This document shows positions 23,092-34,268 of a stretch of 64,000 nt of DNA, piece by piece; the stretch's first letter is position 1; each line of letters starts with the position of its first letter. The stretch comes from Pezizomycotina sp. ARF18 (lineage: Eukaryota; Ascomycota): the NCBI GenBank assembly GCA_002224055.1, contig AZLU01000012.1, positions 326,033 to 390,032 on the forward strand, given 5' to 3'. A program made the position numbers and the translations under genes. A model generated the notes under the pieces. The model was given only the letters and a program-made list of their open reading frames with translations, ran no database searches and was not told the origin of the DNA.

Positions 23092-24352
23092 TCAGGATTC
23101 CTCATCCATTGGCTTTTGTACGTAGACCACGTCGACGCACATGTACTTATGATGCTTCTTATTCTTCGCATCATCTTTCCAGCTCTTCAGCAGGGCTTGA
23201 TACTCATCCGTACTCTTCCCTAGCAATTTACTCCAAATCATAACGCTCCACCCATCGATTCCTGCAGCATATTAATCAGCATCATCCCTCCTAGAGTCTT
23301 ATCCTCCTTTTCTTCGGCCACGTCCAATCGGGACAGGAAACGACTCCTTTTTGAACGTCTTCATATCGAAGCCTGCATCATCTAATTTCTTCTCGATTGT
23401 TAATATCGGCTTCGGGTCGCACTTGAAGATGTCGGCGAGGACCCGGTGGGTTTCCTTGAGCCATTTTTGCAGTGGCGTGTCGGGAGGCATGCTGCCATCA
23501 TCGCAATGAATGACAGCGTCCTCTGAGACGACTTCGATCCAGCCGCCGGGTTTCAGAGCCTTGTAGGCTTGTGCGAGGAGTTTAGACCAGTCGGTCACAC
23601 TACCATGGATCGCGCGAGCATGGATAAAGTCGAAGGAGGATTTGGTGTATGTCCAGTCCTTGTTGAAGTCATCGACTTCGAAAGTGCAGTTCACAGGGAC
23701 CCTATAAGAGCCGTTAGCCTTTGATATCTATTGGGAACGTAGCTGGGTGGGATTACCAGTCTGGCTGTATCGGCGAGAGATCTAAAAGGATGCCGTTATT
23801 TAGCTTCCAATAGATAGAGAGAAGCATGAAACCAAGAAAAGCAAGCGTGTTCTCAGCCTACCATTACCAATAACGGCCGCGCTCGGATGAGCGTCCGCAA
23901 AATCAACGGCCCAGATCCCAGTCCCCGTTCCAAGATCCAGGACCCTCTGTGACGTTTAACACATTGAACAATAAGTCATTAGTGTTATCGTGATAGGGCG
24001 ATTTATTATTGCGACAATGCGATTGTTTGCAAAATAAGGCTCCCTCACCTGAGGCTTCTCAGAGATCGGAGCAAGAAAGAGTTTATTGCCTAGGGCTCTG
24101 AAGTAGATATCATGGCTGATATAAATGAGTATGGTTAGCGTTGGATGCCAGGATCGGTGAGTTAACAGTGTTGATATCAGACGAGAAGAGGTACACACAA
24201 CAAATCCATTTGATCTTGTTGTATCTATGAATATACATCAGCAGGGTCACCCTCGAGCTTTGATATACTAGATCGACATTTACCTCATCGTTTGAAACGG
24301 AATATTTCTGGCCGGCGTCAAACCTTCTGCCTTCGAGGTATGTGTACCCTAG
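23092..24352 (-). CDS. LaeA-like SAM-dependent methyltransferase
   Basis: Class I methyltransferase of the LaeA-like group, which in filamentous fungi includes regulators of secondary metabolism and many uncharacterised paralogues. Exons read from the right: [18 protein letters not shown] with NDE (about 24352-24290), a short QMDLL exon near 24210, then [19 protein letters not shown]. Motif I is [18 protein letters not shown] (near 23930), followed by DLSPIQPDW. The core continues with [16 protein letters not shown], then [14 protein letters not shown]. The C-terminal part is split over three frames near 23330-23230: PVPIG, then [10 protein letters not shown], then [12 protein letters not shown] and VDVVYVQKP, closing at 23092. 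I did not identify the 5' exon. The frameshifts may be sequencing errors or real decay. The SAM-binding loop is intact. Confidence 0.78.
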
Positions 24353-25196
24353 TTTTCATATTTTATTGTTAGAAAAAAACTATCACTGAAAGTACACCTC
24401 TAAATGCCTTCTCATGGTTTTCTGGCCTCCTTACGTGTGACATAGGACGCTAAGGTTTGTGTATAACTCCCACTATTTTGTCAAGAAGTACGTTTCAGCT
24501 CCACGAGTATCAAACGACGCTTTCGTAATGGCATAAGAATTATTGGAGGGAAGTATATGAGACAAACTCTTCAGTGGAGTATACGGATTCGAGGTCGGAA
24601 ATTCCGGACTAGAGATATTGAGAGTATTAATAACTTATCTTGACGATTGAAGCTCAAGGTTCGAGTTGAAACCAATGAGAAAGATCAACAGACAACGTGA
24701 TTTATAACGATAGACAAAGCAAAGAAATCTAAGATACGTTTTCTTCGCCATTTTCAAGCCATCTGATCTGACCAGGATCCTATCGCTTATATCGTCTACA
24801 GTACCCAGCATATACCTGTGTATAGAACAGCATCCCCTTTATAAAACTGGGTACTGGGTCGTGTTGAGCTGAGACGGGTAAAAGTGATTCAAAGGTCTCT
24901 TACATCGTCTGAAGCATCTGCCTCGGGCACCTCATGGGTCGTATAGGCACTGGATCCGTCGGACACATGACTAGCTCGTAAGATCTTCGGTAAAGGCGCA
25001 AATTAAGGCAATGAATGAAGTTATTTCAATAATGAACTATTGGAAAAATATAGCGAAGTTGAACGAAGGGTATTTGGAAAGAATGGGAAATTTTTCCGCG
25101 CAGAGCTGCCTTTCCGTAAGAAATAATCACCAGAACATCGAGGAGGCTTTGGGGTAGAAAAGGGCATGATTAACGCGGTTCACTCCAGTGGAGGGG
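24353..25196. other. Upstream flank of the methyltransferase gene
   Basis: Probably contains the missing first exon and promoter of the LaeA-like gene. I could not identify a start codon with confidence. No other gene seen. Confidence 0.4.
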
Positions 25197-25732
25197 TCAA
25201 GGAGGATTCAACGCAAATCGACAAAAGGAATACGTGCTAGTAAAAGCGGAGTCGCCTGTCGGCTGTCGGGGAATCGGGAGTAGGTCCAGGGAAGACGCCG
25301 AGATAGGAAACGCTCTGATATCAGGCCACTTTTCTCGAAGGGTGTTAGTGTCTTTAGCTTGCAGTTGCAAGAGTGTGCAATGAGCTTCAGCAGATTTTTC
25401 TCGCGCATGAAAATCTGCAGCTGCAGATGCACAAATGAGACACTCATTGCCGAGTCTCTTGTCCACGTGTATACGTCGGCGCTTAGCAAGTCTGTCCATC
25501 GGATAAAACCGGTTTTCATTTCCATCATTGTTGTGCATGAGATGGAATCAAGTTCAATCAAGTGCATGTCCTCCGTAGACAATGGTTCTTTATGAAATTC
25601 AATGTGGCCTGGAACTTGAACAAGTTCTCCTATAGCCACGCACCCCAGTCCTTTTAAAGTTTCACCATCCTCGAACACTTGGTCCATAGAGGAGTGATTG
25701 CGATAGCTTCTCAGGAATACAATTGGATGCAA
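25197..25732 (-). CDS. Hypothetical protein
   Basis: A frame of about 174 codons starting at 25732 (or at the internal Met in SMDQVFEDGETLKG, near 25687). It overlaps a second frame that reads MDRLAKRRRIHVDKRLG and NECLICASAAADFHAREK, as though one base separates two halves of the same protein. No domain recognised. It has one CxxC pair and no signal peptide. It may be spurious; support is only length and composition. Confidence 0.3.
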
Positions 25733-26121
25733 AACCGATAGTATTTATTTGAGCAAGTCTTCGACTTATTTCTGGTTATAAGTCATTTCACACTCAAAAA
25801 GAACGGGCGCAAACACAATTACAATGCTTTCTCAAACGAAAAGCGCGCTAATAGGGTAGGCGCAAAGCAGGCAACTTATTACACCACAACAAAAATATAT
25901 GAAAGGGACAGAAAAACAGGCAGAACTATACATAAATGGACAATGGAAGAGGAATGAAATAGAAATATATCGCTTACTGCTTGTCATGCGCTAAAGGCAG
26001 CTAGATATTATGCAAAAAAATATGAAAAACCGGAAGAACTTAAAAGAAAAAAAAAAAAAAAAGGGGGGGGGGGGGGGGGGGAGAAAGGCATTTGTATAAT
26101 CGAAGAAACTTAAGCATGAGG
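25733..26121. other. Gap with an A16-G19 homopolymer junction
   Basis: 3' flank of Clr5 copy 6. A16 at 26047-26062 runs directly into G19 at 26063-26081. No gene seen. Confidence 0.6.
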
Positions 26122-27481
26122 TCAGAACTTATCCTCCTCTTCCCATAAGCTATCCATGAGTATATCATGAATACTCAGTGGTGCAACATCCCTCGGCGAA
26201 TCCCTCCTAAGATAAGTACTGCTATTTGGAACGCAGCTACTGGCTAGCAACTCGCATCTTACCAACCGAACGTCCTGCCTACCTTCAGACCCTCTCAAGA
26301 TTGTTGGACCCGACTTCTCCTCGCAGCTTGGGGGGAACATTCTGTTAAACACCTTATACTGGTGTGGCGCAGTGAAAATGTGCTCTTTCTCGAATTTATC
26401 AAGAAGGTAGGACCAAATTGCCAATAAATTGTGATCGGAAGACAAAGGAGTGTTGGGAGTGAGGGAGATGGTGACTTCGTCGTGTTCGAGGCAGTCTTTG
26501 CATTTTAGAAGAAGTAGCTGCCGAGAGGATGGTAATGCTATTATGGAAACGGAGAAACGGTCGCCGTAAGGATGGGTTTCATGGACGTGTTTCTTTAACT
26601 CTTGCGTTATAGAGGAGTATGAACAGGGGTGATGAGGTTGAGAGTACTGAGCTCTACAAAGCGACGGAGAAGAAGATTTTTGGAGATGAGAGCTGGGGGT
26701 CTGAGGTTTACTGGGAGCGAATGCTCGTTGTATGATCGAATCGGCACTAGTTATTATTATGAGTTTGGTCCCATATACGCGTACAACGAGACTTGATGAT
26801 CAAAATGACTCACTATCGTCTATCGTTGTCCTTCAATACAAGCTTTACGCCGGCAGCTTCCGGTGGTGTGAACGGGGATATGCCACAAGGGCTACCGTCA
26901 ACGGCCTTTTCTGGTGACGAAACCCTTACTGTTTCAATTAAGTAATTTGGTCAGTTAACGTTTAACTTCAGAACAAGAAGGGTTCGGAAATAGAGCTAAC
27001 CCTCAAACGCTTCATTATCTAGCGCTCTCTGAAGCGTTCTTTCGACTTTTGAAGAATTGACGACCTGCCCATTCAGTTTGAACGCGGTGTCCTGCTTCCC
27101 CTGACGGAAACGGTTAATAAGCTGCAGGTACATGAACCGCAGTTGTTTAATGCTGTATTTATCGTATTTTGTTATCCCCAATCTCTGAATTTGCGTTTAT
27201 ACTGCGGACACTATCGGAGTGAAGGTCAGTTACTATAGTTCATAACAAAGTAATAAAAAGGGGTGGTTCCTGACCGGAGAGAATTGATGAAAGAAAACGG
27301 GAACCATACCTAGCGACGAACCCTTCCCGCTCCTCCATTATAGAAACAACGCGGGGTAGCTCGTACTCGCTGTATAACGCCACGATCTGCTCGCGATGTT
27401 GCTCCCATTCCTCGCTGGAGTGACGGGGCATTGCCAATGGTTTGTTTGGCGAGTAGTGCCTTCTCCATATAACCGACATGT
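26122..27481 (-). CDS. Clr5-domain protein, copy 6 (group II)
   Basis: Starts near 27479 (MSVIWRRHYSPNKP) or at the Met near 27431 directly before the domain. The Clr5 first half reads SSEEWEQHREQIVALYSEYE and IMEEREGFVAR, and ends at a GTATGG donor at 27309. The second half gives QYKRKFRDWGITKYDKYS, but only if the G4 run (C4 on the plus strand at 27176-27179) is five bases long. It continues FKLNGQVVNSSKVERTLQR and NEAFEG. The exon after the next intron holds SPCGISPFTPPEAAGVKL (26898-26838), the group motif. The C-terminal part has HPYGDRFSVSI, a CxxC knuckle (LKCKDCLEH), WSYLLDKFEKEH and the terminal peptide LSIHDILMDSLWEEEDKF. Divergently oriented to copy 7, about 2 kb away. Function unknown. 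Confidence 0.75.
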
Positions 27482-29468
27482 TTACAATCGTTCCATTCGA
27501 ACAGCGGGCACTTCCTTGAGGGTTCAGTCCAAGATCATAAAAGTTCTGTAATAGATGATACCGATGTCGAAGGCGCAAAAAGAATCGAATTGGGAGTTGA
27601 AATCCGTCGCTGGCCATTAATTATCCCTATAAACCCGCGAGACTCTGGGGGCTGAGCAGCGCCGCGAATTGGGATTACTGTCCCAAAAGTATTTTTGCCG
27701 TATTTGGGTCAATTAGGTTAGTTTAAGCGAGTGATTTTTAACCAAAAGGAGTAAAATTAAGGGAATTGAAAATCTAGAGATATCCTCTGCTCGTAGTTCA
27801 CCTCCATAAACCTCTGGATAGAGAACCAAGAGTATGGAGAACGAAGAGTTGAGTGCAATTATATATAATGATATTAAATGCTCATATTTTTTATAACTTA
27901 TATAGGGTATGGATTGATCTTCCTTCTTTGTTGCTACGATCAAATATCATGGAGCAGCATTTACCGCCAGCTAAATGAAACCACGGCTACAGCCTGCACA
28001 ATAGCCTCAATAGATATCACTTCTAGATATACCCGGATGTAAAATAACGAAATTCAACTATCACTTCTAGACGAGCCCTGTGAAGACTAACAGCATCGCA
28101 AAAAAAAAAAAAAAAAAAAAATTGCCGTATATCGATATATACAGATTATTTTATACTAGATACATCCATATTTTCTACTTTCCGACGCTGCGTACGGCTA
28201 GCTATTTTGCATTGCTCCCATTAGATTCACCGCAGTCTTCGTCAGTTCGATAAACCCCGGCCCATCTTCAGTTAAAACACCTCGTATTTGGAATTTAACC
28301 ACAATTTCTAATAGCTCAAAAAACCTCTATCCACGGTTTCTAATACTCGCAAATTTCTTTCACATGATTCCAAATCTCTATCGTTCCAGATTCTTATCGG
28401 TTGGAGAGTTTCCTAAGAAATCTAGATTCAATCTTTGAGCGACTCTGATGGGTATATCAAATTCTCTCCCAAACCTACAAAGCCTTCTTCCTGGAGATTT
28501 GTCGATCAATTATATGCTATGAAGGCATGCTAGTCGAAAGTATATCTCCCTACTTGGTTTAGCTCTTCAAACTTACACTTGAAGGCTTTGCAGATTGCTT
28601 GCAGAAACACAGGAGGTGTTTGGTGCCTTGCATGATCTTTCGTCCAAACAAACGACGTTCTCGAGAGAGTTTCTCGATTATATTTTCACCGATACGAAGC
28701 AACCTACTAGATTCAGGGGTAGGTATCGTTAGAAGAATCGCAAATATGCAAACAAACGCTCACGAATTTGCGGCGGAGGTGGTCTATCACGGTGCTTTTT
28801 CCAACAATCATAATTCTCCATTGGGTTTAGCCGTTTCAGACTCAGCCCGGCGATTCGGGAGACCCTTTTCGGTGTTGGCCTCTGGCCCAACGATCAGGGA
28901 GACAAATTATTTCGAGAACAGCGCCTCAAACGCTATAGAACAATCCTGAACATTTCCAGATTTAGAAATAAACTTCTGTTGAGATGCAGCAGAAATCTCT
29001 GCAAGTATCCAGTGTTTAAAGAATCGTCAGAACCCAAAATCTTTCCAATACCGCCAGATGTTGCCGCTCAAGGTTCGAGGATCGTTTCGTTCTGCAGGCC
29101 CAGAAGGCTAGTATGCTGAGCAGCAAACAGGAAGGAAAATTTTCGTCAAGTTTTATTTGTGGATCCCCTTTCCACGTCATCTATTGGCTGAAAAAACTCT
29201 TAGCGGTCGCCGGGCTTGGTTTTCCAAAAGAAGCGGGGAATATAATAAGCACGGTATTGCCTCCTTGTCTCCAGAATCTCCATCATCTACTCCACCTTAT
29301 ACTCCCAATCATTATAGCTATATAGTCCACATCATCAGAGGTCCTGGAGCTGGCGATAACAGAGATCCTTGTAGCCCCCGTAACCTGAACCGACCACCTC
29401 CCTTTTTTGCCCTTTTAAACCTCCGACGCTCTCCATCAAAGACCACCCCATCCCCGACACTGCCGGCC
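27482..29468. other. Intergenic between divergent Clr5 copies 6 and 7
   Basis: About 2 kb separating two divergently transcribed group II genes, so it should contain both promoters. A22 lies at 28100-28121. The rest is AT-leaning with short chance frames. Confidence 0.5.
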
Positions 29469-29491
29469 ATGGCATCTCTCTCAACAATATC

Positions 29492-31174
29492 ATGGCAACC
29501 TACTTACGGCGAGCGATCTACGACACCGAGAGCCCGGAAAACCGACAAGAAACGCGAGCTCGAAGATATACCCCCGAACAGCTAGACTGGAGAATTCTTT
29601 CTACCCCCGACGCACCTCCGGCCTCGAAACGCCGGAAAGCTACGTCCAACCATCACAGCAACGAGGAATGGGAGAAGCACAGACAGACTATCGAGGACTT
29701 ATACCAAGTCCACGAGCTACAGGATGTAGCGAACATCATGGCTAATGTTTACAACTTTGATGCTAGGTAATTAGGTCTCTTTGGCATGCAAGGGCTCAGA
29801 CTCAAGCTTACAGAAGATGGTTTCCGCAGTATTCCGCAATACAAGCAAAAGCTGAACAAATGGGGTCTCCAAATACACAAAGTTCTCCGCCAAACAGCTT
29901 CTATACATAGCACAAGAGGTCGTACGGCGGTCTGGACAGGAGAAAGGTCCGGCATTCCGCCTCAACGGCAAGCGATTAAATTCCCGGAATATCGAGAGAG
30001 CACTCAACAGGAACCTGAACGGAAAGGACGGAAAAGACTTTGAGGGTATTTCCCTCTCTTGCCTTTATATTTTCATATAAATTACATGGACCAAGCTAAA
30101 CCTCCTATCTTTAGTTGCATCTTTGGCCTCGGCTATGAGTTCGTGCGCATTATCCGGATACACTTCCAGCACCCGCGGTGTAAAAACATCCTTCCTCACC
30201 CTGATCGGCGAAGAATCGATCAGTTACCCCCAACCTCCGACAAACATCGCCAAATGCCTCGTAAAAATCAACAACCTCAACCACCACCTCAACCGACCCC
30301 CCGGCTCTAAAAAATCCTCCTCCAGAGCACCGAAACTCGATCCTATATTTTCCGACAAAGAGAAAGTTCAAAACTACCTCAACCAAGCACTCGAACTCGT
30401 CCGCAGTGGAGGCGATGGCAGTGTGGACTTCCAGCTCCGCGGCTTATTCATCCCCGAAGAGATCCGCCTTTTGCTGTGTTTTTTTCACCTCATAAACTCC
30501 CACAGACACGGCGAACCGTTCTCCGCTTTCAGGGTGCAGAACTGTTTTAGGAAGCATATCCGGAGAAGATTTTTATCCGAAGGACCCACGCCAGAATGCT
30601 TCGAAGTCCAGTGTGCGTGGTGCGGATATTCTCGCGAGTACAGCGCGGATCCAGAACTCAGCGCCGCAATACAGCACAAGCTTACCCGAGGTACCTGGTC
30701 GGACAGATTTATAAAAGACGTCAAGAAATTTGCGTTCGCGCACGAGGAATTCTACTCCTGGAAGAGCGAGTTCGGGGCGTCTAAGGAGGATTTACCCAAA
30801 TTGGCTAGCTACCTAAGAGAATGGGAGGCGGTAGACGTGGAGCGACGGGCCAGCATGGAGGAGACTGAACTAGCTGCTAACATGGAACGCCTTCCGATAC
30901 GACTGAGACTACTGAAAGCACAGAGACATCAGGCTCCACGGATTCAGACGATCTGGGAGATATCCGGATTATACAGAACGGGAACGACCTTGAGATCGTT
31001 GACTCGACAGGCCAAAATAGGATCTCGCTGAGCGATATTCTCCTATCCGACCTCTGGGAGGAAGATAGTGAAGGACAAACCGAGGGCACTGGCAGTACTC
31101 CGAAGGACGATACCTCGAATGACTCAGGGTCTCCCCGTGAATTGTTGATTTCTTGGATGATGAATGATTTATAG
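29492..31174 (+). CDS. Clr5-domain protein, copy 7 (group II)
   Basis: Start at 29492 (MATYLRRAIYDTES), with an alternative out-of-frame Met at 29469. The Clr5 first half (SNEEWEKHRQTIEDLYQVHE, then ANVYNFDAR) meets a phase-2 intron at 29767-29829. Exon 2 reads PQYKQKLNKWGLQ, then FSAKQLLYIAQEVVRR and FRLNGKRLNSRNIERAL once A3 at 29871-29873 is read as A4. It ends at a GTATTT donor after DFEG. The third exon begins with SSCALSGYTSSTRGVK (30135-30190). The core has LRGLFIPEEIRLLLCFFHL and a CxxC knuckle (VQCAWCGYSREYS). The acidic end reads RISLSDILLSDLWEEDSEG and stops at 31172-31174. One frame change near 30.9 kb separates the core from this tail. Closest relative in the window is copy 8. 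Confidence 0.77.
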
Positions 31175-32858
31175 TAGGATATTATTGATAAATTTAGCGG
31201 GTTTATGTGGTAATTACGATGAAATTCTTGTCGCTTAGATGCCTGACGTTTACGTAGCACAAGTGTAATATTTAATAGTTTTTAATATGTATATTATCGT
31301 GATGTCACTAAATATTGTGCTCAATTTATACTCGATGGTGGCGCCGGAATATAATAGTTGGGTTGAGTGAGGAAAGAGCCGTTCTTTCATAGGATCCATG
31401 AATTTAAAAAAACCCCTCTGAGATCTCTTTCCTTTATGGAGTTTGTGCAGCGACACTCTTTCTATTCAACACGCAAATCTTATCTCTGAGGTTTAATCCT
31501 TCCTTTCGCTCCATACTTTGTGAGTGTTTCAATTATCTGTTTCTTAAAGTCTCGTCGTGTAAGACGAGGGTTATAGCCGTCTCGATGTAGCTTTAGGTGA
31601 AAATCAGCCTCAAGCATTACTACGGCGGAATTCCATGAAGGGGGTTAAACCGCGACTTGTTTGAATGGTCTGGTGGGCTTGTGTTCCACACAATCCATTG
31701 ACATAATCGCGATTATTTGCATTTTGTAGTGATGCTGAAAGCTAGGCTTGTATCTGCTTCGCTCTCAAATGCATAACGTCCTAGGAGGCTTTAGTAAACC
31801 CCTGAATGTTGCCGAGAAAGGGATTGTGTTTATATATGACTCTACAAGACGGTATACTATGCCGATCTCGTGATGATCATTGAATTAGAGTGCGGCGGTT
31901 ATTTCAACTATTTGCTGTGTTCCCATTCTCATTTGGCTTCTGGGAGCGCAGATTGTCGGATTTCTCCCCAACGCGTGGCGTCATGCATAAACGGTGGCAA
32001 TGGGAACAGCCCTGCCTCGAAGACCTTACCGCAGGTAGCGGGGCTTTAGAGCATGAAGCGCATTCACCTACATCGGAAACTTGAAAGGGTAGACTTTTTT
32101 GTCCTATAACAAGATCGGGAAGATGCTCAGAATGGCGAAGGCGAGCGTACCTGTTGTCCATGCACGGCCGTTGTGATTTGTATCCTTCTAAATATAATAA
32201 TGTCTCGCGTTAGTTAGTACCTTCGTTATATATAGGCAAAATTCGGGGCTGTTCGCCTTATATACTAGGGCTTAGATTGTTTCAATTAGCGGGTAATGCG
32301 ATTGACAATGTGTGTGCTTCGCCTTTTGGTATTTAATGTATGTAAAAGTTGGGAATTTGTGTAACAATGGCTTGTGTCCAGTGAATCGTTTCCACCGCCG
32401 AAGAAATGAGTATAAATCCAAGGACATCCCGTTGCCTATAATATATGGAGGAGTACTCACAGTCCCAGGTCACATAGTTTACTCCCTCGCTCTACAGAAA
32501 CTCTAGCCTTCTTGCTCCAGTGCTCGCAAACTCCTTTACTTTCCACTTTAAATTTTATCCCGAATTACTTCTACTCATTCACCTTAAAACTTCTATCCCT
32601 GAGGCCCAGCTACTATTGGCTCTTTATAACCCTTATCTACGATAAATACCCTTAAGATCACCCTGCCATAGAGATTAAAATCTCGACTCGTTGCAAATTA
32701 CTATGCTATATTAACCCCCTTTTGATCCGTTGATCTTCTCCTTAGTGTAGCGCAAGCTGCACCTTCGATCGGCCTCACCCGGAATCCGGAAGGGCGGGTA
32801 ACAATCGTTTGACCAGGCGAATGGATCGACGTCCAGGTCCTGACCCTGACCCGTAGAC
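31175..32858. other. Intergenic, no gene seen
   Basis: Several short frames, none with a domain. A minus-strand frame at 31904-32161 is Cys-rich (CASCSKAP, SHCHRLC) but has no further support. Confidence 0.45.
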
Positions 32859-33395
32859 ATGTTCACTCACCTCGCAGATTCCTCCTTAAAATCGGGTGGC
32901 ACCCCAAGCTCTGGCCACCAAGGTCGGGGGGAATTGCAAGTGTCCGAAGATCGAAAGACGAAACGGGTTTGCCCGGCAGCGGATGAGAAAGATCATCCCG
33001 AACGCGCGCTCGCAGAGATGTGTCGCAGAAAGTGTAGGTGCAGAACGGGTGGAACTAATCGTACAACTCATTTGGTGGAGCAGCGCATCTCCAAGAAATA
33101 ATATCCAATCGCGAACGCTTCTCCGCTATATCCGCTTCTCGGGGCAGACCCTAGCAAGCCTTTAACCGAGGAAGAAGATTGGCGTATAAGGCTCGAGGCT
33201 GATGATAGATGCTCGAAGCTCTGCACCGAGTGCGGTTGGCGAGTACCCCCAGAGAAAAAGAAGGCTGGAACTGGAACCGCTGCTAAAGCCGCGCCGACCG
33301 GCGAGAGAGCCGGCGGCGACGCGGGCCCCAGTAATCTCAGAGGTGGTGATGCTCATGCTGGCGCCGTGGCATGGATAGCCACATGGGATATCTGA
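32859..33395 (+). CDS. Hypothetical protein with CxxC, partial
   Basis: The best-supported part is the end. It reads YPLLGADPSKPLTEEEDWRI, then KLCTECGWRVPPEKKK, followed by an Ala/Gly-rich tail ending AVAWIATWDI with a stop at 33393-33395. Upstream frames (32859-33165) change phase at least once and contain Cys-rich stretches, so the true start is not visible. I do not recognise the family. It abuts an AT-rich block directly downstream. Confidence 0.35.
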
Positions 33396-33419
33396 ATGGG
33401 CTCTTTTCCTTTTGTCCGT

Positions 33420-33960
33420 TTTATCTTTCCTATCGGCATACGATACTGTTATCCTACATAGCCTTTTATATATATATTTACTTTTTAATTTATATTATTT
33501 ATTCTTTTATTTTACTACTATTCTTTCCCTGCTTCTCTTTTCTCTTTTTTTGCTCCGAAATATTATAGCTTTTACATATAGAGTAACTAACTATATATAA
33601 ATAAGTAGCTTCAAGTTAAGTTATCTATAATAATAACGGTTAGCCTTAAACTTGGTACGGTTTCCCGTTAGATATATATTTGAAGCTATAATAATATTTA
33701 TTTTTTTTTTTTTTTAAGTTTATATATGATAATTTTTTAGGCTCATCCATTCATAATACTTTTGATAATTAAATTTTTATTACCTTATATAGTATATAAT
33801 ATTATAAATAACTATAGACTATATAAAATAATTGTTACAGAAATCCACCTCAGTAATATAGTAGCACGAACCGGTATATATTGTAGGGTTGACACCGACT
33901 AAGCGTACTATTCCTAGAGGTCTTATTATATATAGCCCTTTTTGTTTTTTAAAATGAAAA
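33420..33960. repeat. Small AT-rich island
   Basis: A roughly 0.5-kb stretch of A/T-dominated sequence with TATA-type runs and T15 at 33701-33715, in contrast with the moderate GC on either side. It resembles a degraded, mutated repeat remnant. No open frame of note. Confidence 0.55.
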
Positions 33961-34268
33961 TTATCCGAAGAGCAATGATATTAAAAATTGAAATTCTCCC
34001 GGGCCGAATTTCAGGTGAACAAGTAGAATAGCAGGAACGAGAGGTCTATGATTCAGCCAGCTGCATTGCCTTCTCGGCTCAGACTGTATGTATCACTGAC
34101 CGTTATTGAAGGTCTGGCACGTTGTGTAGAATCAAAGTCGGTTTGTCCCTCAGACCCAATCGCATAACTAGGACGAGGTTTTCCACATTGCTTGTCTTTT
34201 CAATTTCGATCATCGCCACTTTCTGACTTATACAGTATATCACTTTAAACATATTATCAATTCGCAAA

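Noticed and set aside
22854-23174. Minus-strand hydrophobic frame with an apparent membrane segment
   Set aside because: It overlaps the C-terminal coding part of the LaeA-like gene in another frame and has no homology or start context.
26040-26090. A-run 3' of Clr5 copy 6 as a poly(A) tail of a retrocopy
   Set aside because: On the gene's strand the run reads C then T, not A, and the gene keeps its introns.
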